Below, one piece after another: positions 27,401 through 33,834 of a DNA stretch of 64,000 bases; position 1 is the stretch's first letter, and each line of letters begins with the position of its first letter. Made by a program: the position numbers and the translations under genes. The notes under the pieces are model-generated. The model had not been told where the DNA came from. It was given only the letters and a program-made list of their open reading frames with translations, and did not search any database. The stretch is from assembly GCF_001422725.1 (NCBI RefSeq), contig NZ_LMMA01000005.1:62001-126000 (forward strand), given 5' to 3'. Source of the stretch: Flavobacterium sp. Leaf82 (GTDB lineage Bacteria > Bacteroidota > Bacteroidia > Flavobacteriales > Flavobacteriaceae).

Positions 27401-27609
27401 CCTTCTCCTTTGTCGTTACCTTTTACAGCAAAAGCATTACGCTCTGCCGTGGTCATTTGAGGCAGTCGAAGTCCTCCTTTATTAAGCAGTTCTAAAACCG
27501 AGAATGGTTCAGGTGCTTTTTTGCCGCCCACCGTCATTTGTGCCTGCATGTTTAACGATAGTAATATAGCCAACAATGCGAGCCACTTACAAAATAATTT
27601 TTTCTTCAT
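24496..27609 (-). CDS. Large secreted Ig-repeat protein with C-terminal FISUMP domain
   Basis: 1037 residues. Signal peptide MKKKLFCKWLALLAILLSLN ends near NMQAQ. The body is a string of Ig/PKD-like modules with recurring phrases such as YTWYKDGVKI, TIAWFQNGIEV, YTWYNGNDVI and CAGNLKATSSLF. The last 115 residues carry the Fibrobacter-succinogenes-major-paralogous (FISUMP) fold: VWKNFMCHNLGADQNLDPF, GNYYSWGNWTT, NPCPAGYRIPNSGEWVY and RANIRCMSDN. There is no T9SS sorting domain. It is likely a surface adhesin or filament protein. Upstream on the opposite side sits a small regulator pair. Confidence 0.85.
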   Translation of the reverse strand: MKKKLFCKWLALLAILLSLNMQAQMTVGGKKAPEPFSVLELLNKGGLRLPQMTTAERNAFAVKGNDKGEGLTIYNKTTGCVEYWNKARWVSLCDGTSQTTISPAPCTNVAADGTGCDQSFSITDPDCPNGPFTIAIVAGADYASLTDVDERNGKFKIDFRENTTVDTHTVLVRVTSTCTSMYKEFLFSQNAVDCKSLTYAAPTISPSATSLSLCSGGAVYLSVPANSANLDKLIWTRNGIEIARGVNYVVAGQKGEYNISMGAVGCNINTANKRTITESGSAAGSGTTIVASNNGILCGTNSVTLTAAGTGTIAWFQNGIEVKSGVSSYTITGDSNVGNWFAVVKNGSCYSMPSNIIAVTKGTATGQVSLPGTDVLVNGTALSSFTGFCKGGSLDLSVANKVAGVTYTWYNGNDVITSNPFVIPNEATSINLRVIAVDNTNTKCSTEVSSGTKTVTSDNAPAEPNITGNPVLCDGTTDLTIVPAVAGTYTYTWYKDGVKITEKTATITVTTPGVTYSGSVTNATGCTSTLVSKKIAVNVSSLPVLSWVTKPASATYGATITLQTAIEFGPASSYTWTADNGATVTGSGASVSVKLPASGTEGTPLKVTVLAENSCGKSVTIDQSIAMNAACPTPTLTAQSDLSQSITQGSSATVAVSVTGGVSPTYQWYLTTTANTSGGSIISGATTASYTYSPASSGTFYLYCIVTNGCAGNLKATSSLFTVTAAINPDSLETGSGTLRGKTCFDIAESNDNANCGTLTSRTSNKADFNLAATNTQTYTFTPSSAVSNIRFAYVESLGGAIIKSITNNGDPTAKNVSGAVTATVVYKNNLSSNGGVQGAAYGKTTENALSVNIYVIYNNKADGTGTDVKVQLRAEIKDCACCGAFVGPGGIPQVWKNFMCHNLGADQNLDPFVSNSGLYGNYYSWGNWTTTNNPCPAGYRIPNSGEWVYITQYNSNNINPSKMMDGLRLGSTLYLPLGGYYDNNVYVSASRSGYGIYWTSDHLLAYINAAGVSIVGDISPGSMSRIRANIRCMSDN

Positions 27610-28016
27610 TTTCTAATCTTTTTAAAATTTTTGTTTTTAAATCTTTAAATAGGTTACCCTGCAGCCAGTATTAGAAAATATAGCTACAAGAGAAGGCGAA
27701 TGAATATCTCTGGAGATTTTCACTTGCATGTATGGTTGGTGGTATTGTTATAAAAATTGCCTTATTGCATTTTGCCAATCAGGACTTATTGAGGTTGAAA
27801 CTGTTTGACAGTTCTTGTTTGATTACAATGCAATTTGGGAAAGTGCCTTATTTTAGAAAGGGTAATTCTAACGGCTTATTTGCATGTATATCTGTGGCTT
27901 GTAATGGGGAACTCTTTTGCAATCTTTTCAGATTTTATATAAAGAGTTTTTTCTTTAATTGTAGTGGTATTCTTTATTCTGAACTCATTTCCTGCATCAT
28001 CATTTTTGTTGTTTTA
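27610..28016. other. 407-bp leader region, no gene seen
   Basis: Upstream of the surface protein and downstream of the 71-residue gene, both on the minus strand. It has several stop codons in all minus frames. A plus-strand open frame (27732-28154) has unlikely, Phe/Ile/Cys-rich composition and is rejected. Probably a promoter and leader. Confidence 0.5.
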
Positions 28017-28232
28017 TTATTTAAGTGTCTTTTGGAGAAGATAACTAACGGTCTCTTTATTTGCTTTTTCCATTATTACATAATCTTTTTTAATGTTATC
28101 CGGAATTACTCCTTTTACAGATCCATTAATACTCTGGCGTATGTAATATTTTGACAAGCCATATTTTAAAAACAATGCTTGCAGTATGTTGGAATCGTAG
28201 GATTTATAGATTTTTGTCTTACTTTTGTCCAT
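28017..28232 (-). CDS. Small regulator-like protein (71 aa)
   Basis: 71 residues, basic: KTKIYKSYDSNILQALFLKY, GLSKYYIRQSINGSVKGVIP, then KKDYVIMEKANKETV. The central part looks like a helix-turn-helix (LFLKYGLSKYYIRQSI). I recognise it as a type common in Bacteroidota next to phage-like regulators, without a defined function. It is divergent from the HTH gene at 28317; its ATG is 8 bases from a 23-bp near-palindrome. It could be a Cro- or excisionase-type partner or an activator of the surface protein gene. Confidence 0.6.
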   Translation of the reverse strand: MDKSKTKIYKSYDSNILQALFLKYGLSKYYIRQSINGSVKGVIPDNIKKDYVIMEKANKETVSYLLQKTLK

Positions 28233-28239
28233 TGCCTAA

Positions 28240-28262
28240 TTTGTTTTAAAATTTGAAACAAA
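28240..28262. promoter_or_regulatory. 23-bp near-palindrome upstream of the 71-aa gene
   Basis: Arms TTTGTTT and AAACAAA are perfect, and AAA / TTT inside also match; only two positions plus the centre break symmetry. It is well placed to be an operator for the divergent regulator pair. Confidence 0.5.
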
Positions 28263-28294
28263 GGTAGGGGATAATTTTCAACTTTCAAAATTTT

Positions 28295-28311
28295 TAGGAA
28301 ATAATTTCCTA
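28295..28311. promoter_or_regulatory. Perfect 17-bp palindrome upstream of the HTH gene
   Basis: TAGGAAAT-A-ATTTCCTA, perfect 8-bp arms with one central base, ending 5 bases before the ATG at 28317. Binding here would block translation initiation or transcription of the HTH gene, as in autoregulation. Confidence 0.55.
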
Positions 28312-28316
28312 CGCAA

Positions 28317-28700
28317 ATGAGTATCATATTAGAAAATATAAAGCAAATAGCTGATAATGAAGGCGTTACAATAACAGGTCTAGAGAAGGTTCTGGGCGCC
28401 AGTAAGGGTGTTTTATCTCGTGCATTAGCAAATAACAGCGATATTCAGGCTAAATGGATTCTTAAATTGGTTGAAAATTATCCCCAGTACAATTGCGAAT
28501 GGCTCATAAAGAACGAAGGGCCAATGATTAAGGAATTGAATATTGATAATTTTCAACTTAATACAAGTGAGGTTGAGAGCGAATTAAGTTATAAAGAGCT
28601 TGCTGCATCAAGAAAACAGACAATTGATACCTTACAAAAGCTTATATTTTATATGGAAAAACAGATTGAAACTCACGAAAAAAGCGAGAATAACAGTTAG
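28317..28700 (+). CDS. Helix-turn-helix phage-repressor-like protein
   Basis: 127 residues. The N-terminal 65 residues are a helix-turn-helix domain of the XRE/CI type (NEGVTITGLEKVLGASKGVL then SRALANNSDIQAKWILKLVE and CEWLIKNEGPM), a form common in Bacteroidota prophages. The C-terminal 50 residues form a probable coiled coil (SYKELAASRKQTIDTLQKLI). No peptidase S24 domain is present. It is divergent from the 71-residue gene, with two palindromes between. No other phage genes are near, so it is likely a domesticated regulator. Confidence 0.75.
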   Translation: MSIILENIKQIADNEGVTITGLEKVLGASKGVLSRALANNSDIQAKWILKLVENYPQYNCEWLIKNEGPMIKELNIDNFQLNTSEVESELSYKELAASRKQTIDTLQKLIFYMEKQIETHEKSENNS

Positions 28701-28845
28701 GTTTAGTTTTTTTAAGATGCTTTTATCACTTTTATTGAGGTAAAACTTTGTGTTAGCTACTAGTGTGATCCTTCCTTCGTCAGGATGACAAAACAATTAT
28801 CTATCTGCTCAATCTGCGAGAAACAAAATTGAAGGTTCAGTAAAA

Positions 28846-28877
28846 ACCTGAAACTTGAAACCTGAAACTTCAAACAA
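28846..28877. repeat. CCTGAAACTT dispersed repeat
   Basis: Two copies of ACCTGAAACTT(G/C)AAAC in a row. The same sequence forms a stem-loop at 52436-52478, and its complement is at 22135-22155. Confidence 0.6.
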
Positions 28878-28883
28878 AAAAAA

Positions 28884-30179
28884 TTATTTCACAATTCCTG
28901 CTTTATAAGTAGCAATTGCACGATCTCTTGCAAAAGCGTGCTCAATCATTGGTTCACTATATCCCAAATCAAATTCTGGAATCCATTTACGGATATAGAT
29001 GGCTTTTTCATCGAATTTCTTTTGCTGGATTTCCGGATTAAAAACCCTGAAGTATGGCGCAGCGTCACAACCTGTTCCGGCTGCCCATTGCCAGTTTCCT
29101 ACGTTTGATGCTAATTCGAAATCTAAAAGCTTTTCGGCAAAATAAGCTTCACCCCATTGCCAGTTGATCAATAAATGTTTGCACAAGAAACTTGCAACAA
29201 CCATACGAACACGATTGTGCATATATCCGGTTTCGTTTAGTTGGCGCATTCCGGCATCAACCATTGGATATCCGGTTGTTCCGGAACACCAGCGTTTAAA
29301 ATCGTCTTCGTTATTGCGCCATTGAATACCATCATAAGCTGATTTGAAATTATGATTGACACAATTAGGAAAATTAAACAGGATCTGAATAAAAAATTCT
29401 CTCCAGATTAATTCGCTTAAAAAGGTTTGGTTTTTCTTATTTGCCCAATTTACTAATTTACGGATACTAACGGTTCCAAAACGTAAATGTGGCGAAAGAT
29501 AGGATGTGCCATCCAAAGCTGGAAAGTCTCGGATTTCTTTATAATTACCAATTTGGGTTAAGTCGTGCGGAAGTACTTTTATTGTACTTCTTTCGAAACC
29601 AATTACAGCTAATGCAGGAAACTCAAAATTATTTTTAGCAAAGTTAGGGAACAATGGTTTTGTGTCGTATTCATGAGCCTGGCCTGAAAGATGGTATTTC
29701 TCCAGCCATTTATTTTTATATGGTGTGTAAATAGTGTAGGGAAGTCCGTCGGCTTTTGTGATTTCTTTTTCTTCGAAAATTACGTGATCTTTGAATGATG
29801 TGGCTTCGATGTTATTTTGTTTTAATAAATCAGAAACTGCAATATCACGTTTTATGGCGTAAGGTTCGTAATCTTTATTGAAGAAAACGTTTTGAATTTC
29901 GAATTCTTCTACAAGTGATTTCCAAACTTCGAAAGTTTTTCCTTTTTTGATTAATATAGAGCAACCAATTTCCTGAAGCTGTTTGTTTATTGCTTGGAGT
30001 GAATCGTAGATAAAACTAACGCGTGCATCATTTTCAGGAAGATTTTCTAAGATGTCTTCGTCAAAAATAAATAACGGAATTACAGGAAAATCAGATTGTA
30101 GGGCATTGAATAACCCAATGTTATCATCAAGACGTAAATCACGTCTAAACCAGAAAAAGGTTGCTTTTTGTTTTGTCAT
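28884..30179 (-). CDS. Deoxyribodipyrimidine photolyase (cryptochrome/photolyase family)
   Basis: 431 residues from the ATG at 30179 (MTKQKATFFWFRRDLRLDDN); 11 codons of upstream open frame fall in a repeat. The N-terminal antenna-binding domain is followed by the FAD domain with WREFFIQILFNFPNC, GTTGYPMVDAGMRQLNETGY, MHNRVRMVVASFLCKHLLIN and LASNVGNWQWAAGTGCDAAP. It repairs UV-induced pyrimidine dimers using light. It is the last gene of the carotenoid cluster controlled, probably, by the CarH-like regulator at 33835-34734. Confidence 0.93.
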   Translation of the reverse strand: MTKQKATFFWFRRDLRLDDNIGLFNALQSDFPVIPLFIFDEDILENLPENDARVSFIYDSLQAINKQLQEIGCSILIKKGKTFEVWKSLVEEFEIQNVFFNKDYEPYAIKRDIAVSDLLKQNNIEATSFKDHVIFEEKEITKADGLPYTIYTPYKNKWLEKYHLSGQAHEYDTKPLFPNFAKNNFEFPALAVIGFERSTIKVLPHDLTQIGNYKEIRDFPALDGTSYLSPHLRFGTVSIRKLVNWANKKNQTFLSELIWREFFIQILFNFPNCVNHNFKSAYDGIQWRNNEDDFKRWCSGTTGYPMVDAGMRQLNETGYMHNRVRMVVASFLCKHLLINWQWGEAYFAEKLLDFELASNVGNWQWAAGTGCDAAPYFRVFNPEIQQKKFDEKAIYIRKWIPEFDLGYSEPMIEHAFARDRAIATYKAGIVK

Positions 30180-30196
30180 TATAAAGGAAACTTGTG

Positions 30197-30270
30197 TTCG
30201 CCACGAATTCACGAATTTATTTTAACCAATTAATTGAATTCAATATTGTAATTCGTGAATTCGTGGCGAA
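30197..30270. repeat. Perfect 21-bp inverted repeat upstream of the photolyase
   Basis: TTCGCCACGAATTCACGAATT (30197-30217) and its exact reverse complement (30250-30270), separated by 32 bases. It looks like a MITE-type intergenic element. The left arm ends 18 bases from the photolyase start codon. Confidence 0.85.
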
Positions 30271-30302
30271 AAAACTTTTAATATGTGAGATCGTGGGAAA
30301 AA

Positions 30303-30764
30303 TTATTTTGAATTGAATATTTCTTCGATTTTTTTATGGCGATATTCGAAAATGGATTTCAGTTTATTGCTGACCATTATTTTATTGGCGAGTTGTCCTA
30401 AAATGCCAAATGGTAAAGCATAATGTACAACATCGGTCATTTTTGTACCATTTTCCGTAGGTTCAAAAAAGTGTTTGTGATGCCATAATGCATATGGACC
30501 AAAACGCTGTTCGTCTACAAAATATTGGTTTTCTGATGAAACGGCTATAATTGTCATCCAATTTATTTTAATACCCAAAAGCGGTTTTAATGTATAGGTA
30601 ATAACTTGTCCGGGATACATGCGTTTACCATCGAAATCCTGAATTACAAAACTCATATCGTCAGGTGTTATCGTTTTAAGGTTTTGCGGACTTGAAAAAA
30701 AATCCCAACATTCTTCGATACTAGCATTTAAGTGCTGTACGGTTTCTAACTTATATACTTTCAT
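30303..30764 (-). CDS. SRPBCC-family ligand-binding protein
   Basis: 153 residues from the ATG at 30764 (MKVYKLETVQHLNASIEECW). The START-like fold is visible: DFFSSPQNLKTITPDDMSF, VITYTLKPLLGIKINWMTII and FVDEQRFGPYALWHHKHFFE. A longer open frame reaches 30839, but that part lies in a repeat element. Homologues commonly sit beside carotenoid and photolyase genes and are predicted to bind a hydrophobic ligand; the ligand is unknown. It lies between crtZ and the photolyase. Confidence 0.85.
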   Translation of the reverse strand: MKVYKLETVQHLNASIEECWDFFSSPQNLKTITPDDMSFVIQDFDGKRMYPGQVITYTLKPLLGIKINWMTIIAVSSENQYFVDEQRFGPYALWHHKHFFEPTENGTKMTDVVHYALPFGILGQLANKIMVSNKLKSIFEYRHKKIEEIFNSK

Positions 30765-30798
30765 AAAATCAATTATTACGGATGGTTCTTGAAATACG

Positions 30799-30892
30799 TT
30801 TGCGTTAGGGATTATAGTGGAGCTCTCCCGATTTTTCATCGGGAAGCGGGAACGGAAAGCCCGACCCGCTTTTTCTGCGGGTAACGCCCAAA
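30799..30892. repeat. GCGTTAGGG...GGGTAACGCC repeat element, copy A
   Basis: Ends are TTTGCGTTAGGG and GGGTAACGCCCAAA, partly inverted (GCGTTA / TAACGC). Inside are the hairpins CCCGATTTTTCATCGGG and CCCGC...GCGGG and the phrase AAAGCCCGACC. A second copy is at 50997-51103. Confidence 0.75.
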
Positions 30893-30897
30893 TTGTG

Positions 30898-31338
30898 CTA
30901 CATTTTATAATATTTGAAGGGAACGAATAACATCCCGAAACATTCTCCGTGTTGTTTTCCTAAATGTTTGTGGTGAATTTTATGCGCTTTTCGTAAACCA
31001 ATCAGGTATTTGTTTTTAGTGTTTTTGAACCATTTAAAACGTTGATGAATTAAAACATCGTGAATTAAAAAATAGCAAATTCCATAAGATGTTACTCCGC
31101 AGGCAATAAAAAACAAATAATTGAAGCCGCCCTGAACACCAAAATAAAAAAGTACAATACTGGGAATCGCAAATATGACAAAGAAAATGTCGTTGCGCTC
31201 AAAGGTATGTTCGTATTTGGGCTGATGATGGTCTGCGTGAAAATACCACATAAGTCCGTGCATGATGTACTTGTGCGTAAGCCAGGTAACACATTCCATG
31301 AAGAGAAAAACGCCTAAAAAGATTAAAAAAGAAATCAT
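30898..31338 (-). CDS. crtZ: Beta-carotene hydroxylase CrtZ
   Basis: 146 residues, four membrane helices. The di-iron histidine motifs of the fatty-acid-hydroxylase/sterol-desaturase superfamily are complete: HKYIMH, HADHH, HDVLIHQRF and HKIHHKH. The protein hydroxylates both rings of beta-carotene to give zeaxanthin at the membrane. It is separated from crtB by a repeat-bearing gap. Beta-ring substrates need a lycopene cyclase, which is not in this cluster. Confidence 0.88.
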   Translation of the reverse strand: MISFLIFLGVFLFMECVTWLTHKYIMHGLMWYFHADHHQPKYEHTFERNDIFFVIFAIPSIVLFYFGVQGGFNYLFFIACGVTSYGICYFLIHDVLIHQRFKWFKNTKNKYLIGLRKAHKIHHKHLGKQHGECFGMLFVPFKYYKM

Positions 31339-31382
31339 TTTTTATGTTTTGAATTGTTATGATTATTGTTTGTTGTTGGTTG

Positions 31383-31468
31383 GTCATTGCGAGGAACGAA
31401 GCAATCTCACTATCTTAAGACGTAAAGTTTGATGTAGAAAATGCGGTTGCTTCGTTCCTCGCAATGAC
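31383..31468. repeat. Perfect 22-bp inverted repeat between crtB and crtZ
   Basis: GTCATTGCGAGGAACGAAGC followed by AA (31383-31404), with the exact reverse complement at 31447-31468 and a 42-base spacer. The same arm sequence recurs in the 22.1-23.0 kb mosaic. Confidence 0.85.
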
Positions 31469-31485
31469 AAAAAAACGTGTAAATT

Positions 31486-32325
31486 TTAAACCAGCTTTAA
31501 TTTGTAAGTTACAAAAGATTGCGCTAAAAGCCCCGCTTTTGTGTAATTAGAAACTCTGATTCTGGAGCTTCCGATTTCGTAATACGGTGTGTTTTTTAGT
31601 TTTTTAAGCAGTTTTTTGTAATAAATATATGCTGTGTAAACGCCAAATTGTGCTTCTATCGGTAATTTTACAATTCCCTGATAAGCAACTCTAAAGTCTT
31701 CTTCGATTTCGTTGATGATCGTGGTTTTTGCATTTTCATCGAAAGAATTTAAATCGACTCCGGGAAAATAATTTCGGTTTAAAACTAAATTATCATCTTT
31801 TAAATCCCTCAGGAAATTTACTTTCTGAAAAGCAGAACCCAATCTCATGGCTTCGGTTTTGAGTTGCTCGTATTTTTGATCGTTTCCTTTTACAAAAACT
31901 TTCAGGCACATTAAACCAACTACATCTGCAGATCCGTAGATGTAATCTTCATACTCAGTTTGTGAGTTGTAAGTTGATTTTATAAGATCCAGTTTCATGC
32001 TTTTTAAAAACGCCTGAACAAGATCATCTGTAATATTATATTCTTTTACGGTATGTTGAAATGAGTTGAGAATAGGGTTTAGGCTAATCCCCAATTCAAT
32101 GGCTTTGTAGTATTCTTTTTCAAAATCATTGATGAGATTTTCTTTGTCGTACTCGTGAAATGAATCGACAATTTCGTCAGCAAAGCGAACGAATCCGTAT
32201 ATGCTGTAAATCGCTTCGCGAATGCTTGGTGACAGCATTTTGACCGCTAGCGAAAAAGAAGTGCTGTAGTTTTGGGTGACCAATTTGCTACATTTGAAAG
32301 AAACGGTATCGAATAGTGATTTCAT
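31486..32325 (-). CDS. crtB: Phytoene synthase CrtB
   Basis: 279 residues. The two aspartate-rich prenyl-diphosphate sites are present: FADEIVDSFHEYDKE near the N-terminus and GSAFQKVNFLRDLKDDNLVL near 165-184. It joins two geranylgeranyl diphosphates to make phytoene. It starts 4 bases after the crtI stop, so the genes form one transcriptional unit. Confidence 0.93.
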   Translation of the reverse strand: MKSLFDTVSFKCSKLVTQNYSTSFSLAVKMLSPSIREAIYSIYGFVRFADEIVDSFHEYDKENLINDFEKEYYKAIELGISLNPILNSFQHTVKEYNITDDLVQAFLKSMKLDLIKSTYNSQTEYEDYIYGSADVVGLMCLKVFVKGNDQKYEQLKTEAMRLGSAFQKVNFLRDLKDDNLVLNRNYFPGVDLNSFDENAKTTIINEIEEDFRVAYQGIVKLPIEAQFGVYTAYIYYKKLLKKLKNTPYYEIGSSRIRVSNYTKAGLLAQSFVTYKLKLV

Positions 32326-32329
32326 TTTG

Positions 32330-33796
32330 TTAAGATCTAAAAGATTTTTGAATTAACTCGGCTACTAGTTTTCCTGAAATTAAAGCAGGCGGAACACCTG
32401 GACCAGGAACAGTTAATTGTCCTGTAAAATATAAATTCCTGACTTTTTTACTTTTTAGTTTTGGTCTTAAAAAAGCCGTTTGCAATAATGTATTTGCCAT
32501 TCCGTATGCATTTCCTTTGTAGGCATTATAATCTGTTACAAAGTCATTTTTGCAGAATGATCTTTTAAAGATAATATTATTTTTAATTTTTTGCTTTGTA
32601 AGTTGCTCAAAACGAGTGATGATTTTTTCAAAATATTCTTCTCTAAGTGCTTCATTATCATTAATTCCCGGTGCTAATGGAATGAGGAAAAAGCCGCTTT
32701 CCATGCCGTCTGGCGCTGCAGTTTTATCTGTCTTTGAGGGGAAATTAGCATAAAATAAAGGGGCATCTGGCCATTTTGGCTTATCGTATATATCTGCTGC
32801 ATGCTGATTAAAATCGACATCAAAGAATAATGCGTGATGCGAAATGTTTTCTATTTTTTTATTGAATCCCACGAAAAATAAAAGTGATGATGGGGCAAAA
32901 ATTCTGCTTTCCCAATATTTTTCAGAGTAGGCGCGATGTTCTTTATCTAATAAAGTTTCAGTATGATGATAATCGGCACCGCTTAAAATAATATCAGCTT
33001 GTATTGTTTCGCCGTTAATGACGATTCCTGTTGCTGTTTTATTTTCTACTATTATTTTTTCGATGGGAGAATTGGTTTTGATTTTTACGCCAAGTTCTAG
33101 TGCCAGTTTTTCGATTCCGCGAACAACATCGAACATGCCGGTTTTAGGATGCCAGGTTCCAAGACCAAAATCGGCATAATTCATGAAATTATAAAAAGAT
33201 GGTGTTTTTGTAGGTTTTGCACCTAAAAATAAAACAGGAAATTCGAGAATCTGAATAAGTCTTTCGTTTTTAAACTTCTGACGAATGTCTGTACTTACGG
33301 TACTAAAAAACTGATTGAGTTTTAAGGTTGTTTCGAGCGTAATTAATTCGAGAGGAGAAACTCCGGGACGATAAACCAATTCTTTAATCGCAATATCATA
33401 ATTGCTTTTTGCTTGTTTGATGAAAGTGTCCAGCTTTTGACCACTTCCTTTTTCGATGGTTTCAAAAGTGGCTTTTATTTCTTCGAGATTGTCATATATA
33501 TTAATGAAATCATCTACGCCAAAATAAACCCTGTAAGCAGGATTTAGCTTTATGAGTTCATAATAATCGGTTGTGTTTTTATCGAAATCAAGAAAAAAGC
33601 GTTCAAAAACATCGGGCATCCAATACCAGCTTGGTCCCATATCAAAGGTAAAACCTTCGTTTTTGAATTGTCTGGCTCTTCCGCCAATAGTTTCATTTTT
33701 TTCATAGATTGTCACTTTGTTTCCTTGTTGTGCCAAGTAACATGAAGCGGCTAAAGCAGAGAAGCCTGATCCTATTATTGCTATTGTTTTTTTCAT
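32330..33796 (-). CDS. crtI: Phytoene desaturase CrtI
   Basis: 488 residues. The FAD-binding Rossmann motif IIGSGFSALAASCYLAQQG starts at residue 7, followed by YEKNETIGGRARQF and FDMGPSWYWMPDVFERFF. The C-terminal carotenoid-desaturase signature is NLYFTGQLTVPGPGVPPALI. It desaturates phytoene to lycopene. The start codon lies within a 17-bp palindrome (33794-33810) that may be an operator. Operon order is crtI, crtB, then crtZ. Confidence 0.94.
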   Translation of the reverse strand: MKKTIAIIGSGFSALAASCYLAQQGNKVTIYEKNETIGGRARQFKNEGFTFDMGPSWYWMPDVFERFFLDFDKNTTDYYELIKLNPAYRVYFGVDDFINIYDNLEEIKATFETIEKGSGQKLDTFIKQAKSNYDIAIKELVYRPGVSPLELITLETTLKLNQFFSTVSTDIRQKFKNERLIQILEFPVLFLGAKPTKTPSFYNFMNYADFGLGTWHPKTGMFDVVRGIEKLALELGVKIKTNSPIEKIIVENKTATGIVINGETIQADIILSGADYHHTETLLDKEHRAYSEKYWESRIFAPSSLLFFVGFNKKIENISHHALFFDVDFNQHAADIYDKPKWPDAPLFYANFPSKTDKTAAPDGMESGFFLIPLAPGINDNEALREEYFEKIITRFEQLTKQKIKNNIIFKRSFCKNDFVTDYNAYKGNAYGMANTLLQTAFLRPKLKSKKVRNLYFTGQLTVPGPGVPPALISGKLVAELIQKSFRS

Positions 33797-33810
33797 TTGT
33801 TTAACAAATG
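33794..33810. promoter_or_regulatory. Palindrome spanning the crtI start codon
   Basis: CATTTGTT-T-AACAAATG has perfect 8-bp arms; its first three bases are the crtI start codon on the minus strand. TGTACA (33809-33814), itself a palindrome, overlaps the right end, and AAACAAA recurs at 33823. A plausible site for the adjacent MerR-type regulator. Confidence 0.4.
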
Positions 33811-33834
33811 TACAAAAACTTTAAACAAAATATA

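Noticed and set aside
27732..28154. 140-residue plus-strand ORF
   Set aside because: Amino acid composition is unlike a protein (Phe, Ile and Cys rich, low charge) and it overlaps the better 71-residue gene on the other strand.
28017..28700. Prophage immunity region
   Set aside because: The regulator pair looks phage-derived, but no integrase, structural or lysis gene is near; reported instead as a likely domesticated switch.
30303..30839. Longer start of the SRPBCC protein
   Set aside because: The extra codons fall at the edge of the GCGTTA repeat element and do not resemble the family; the ATG at 30764 gives the normal N-terminus.
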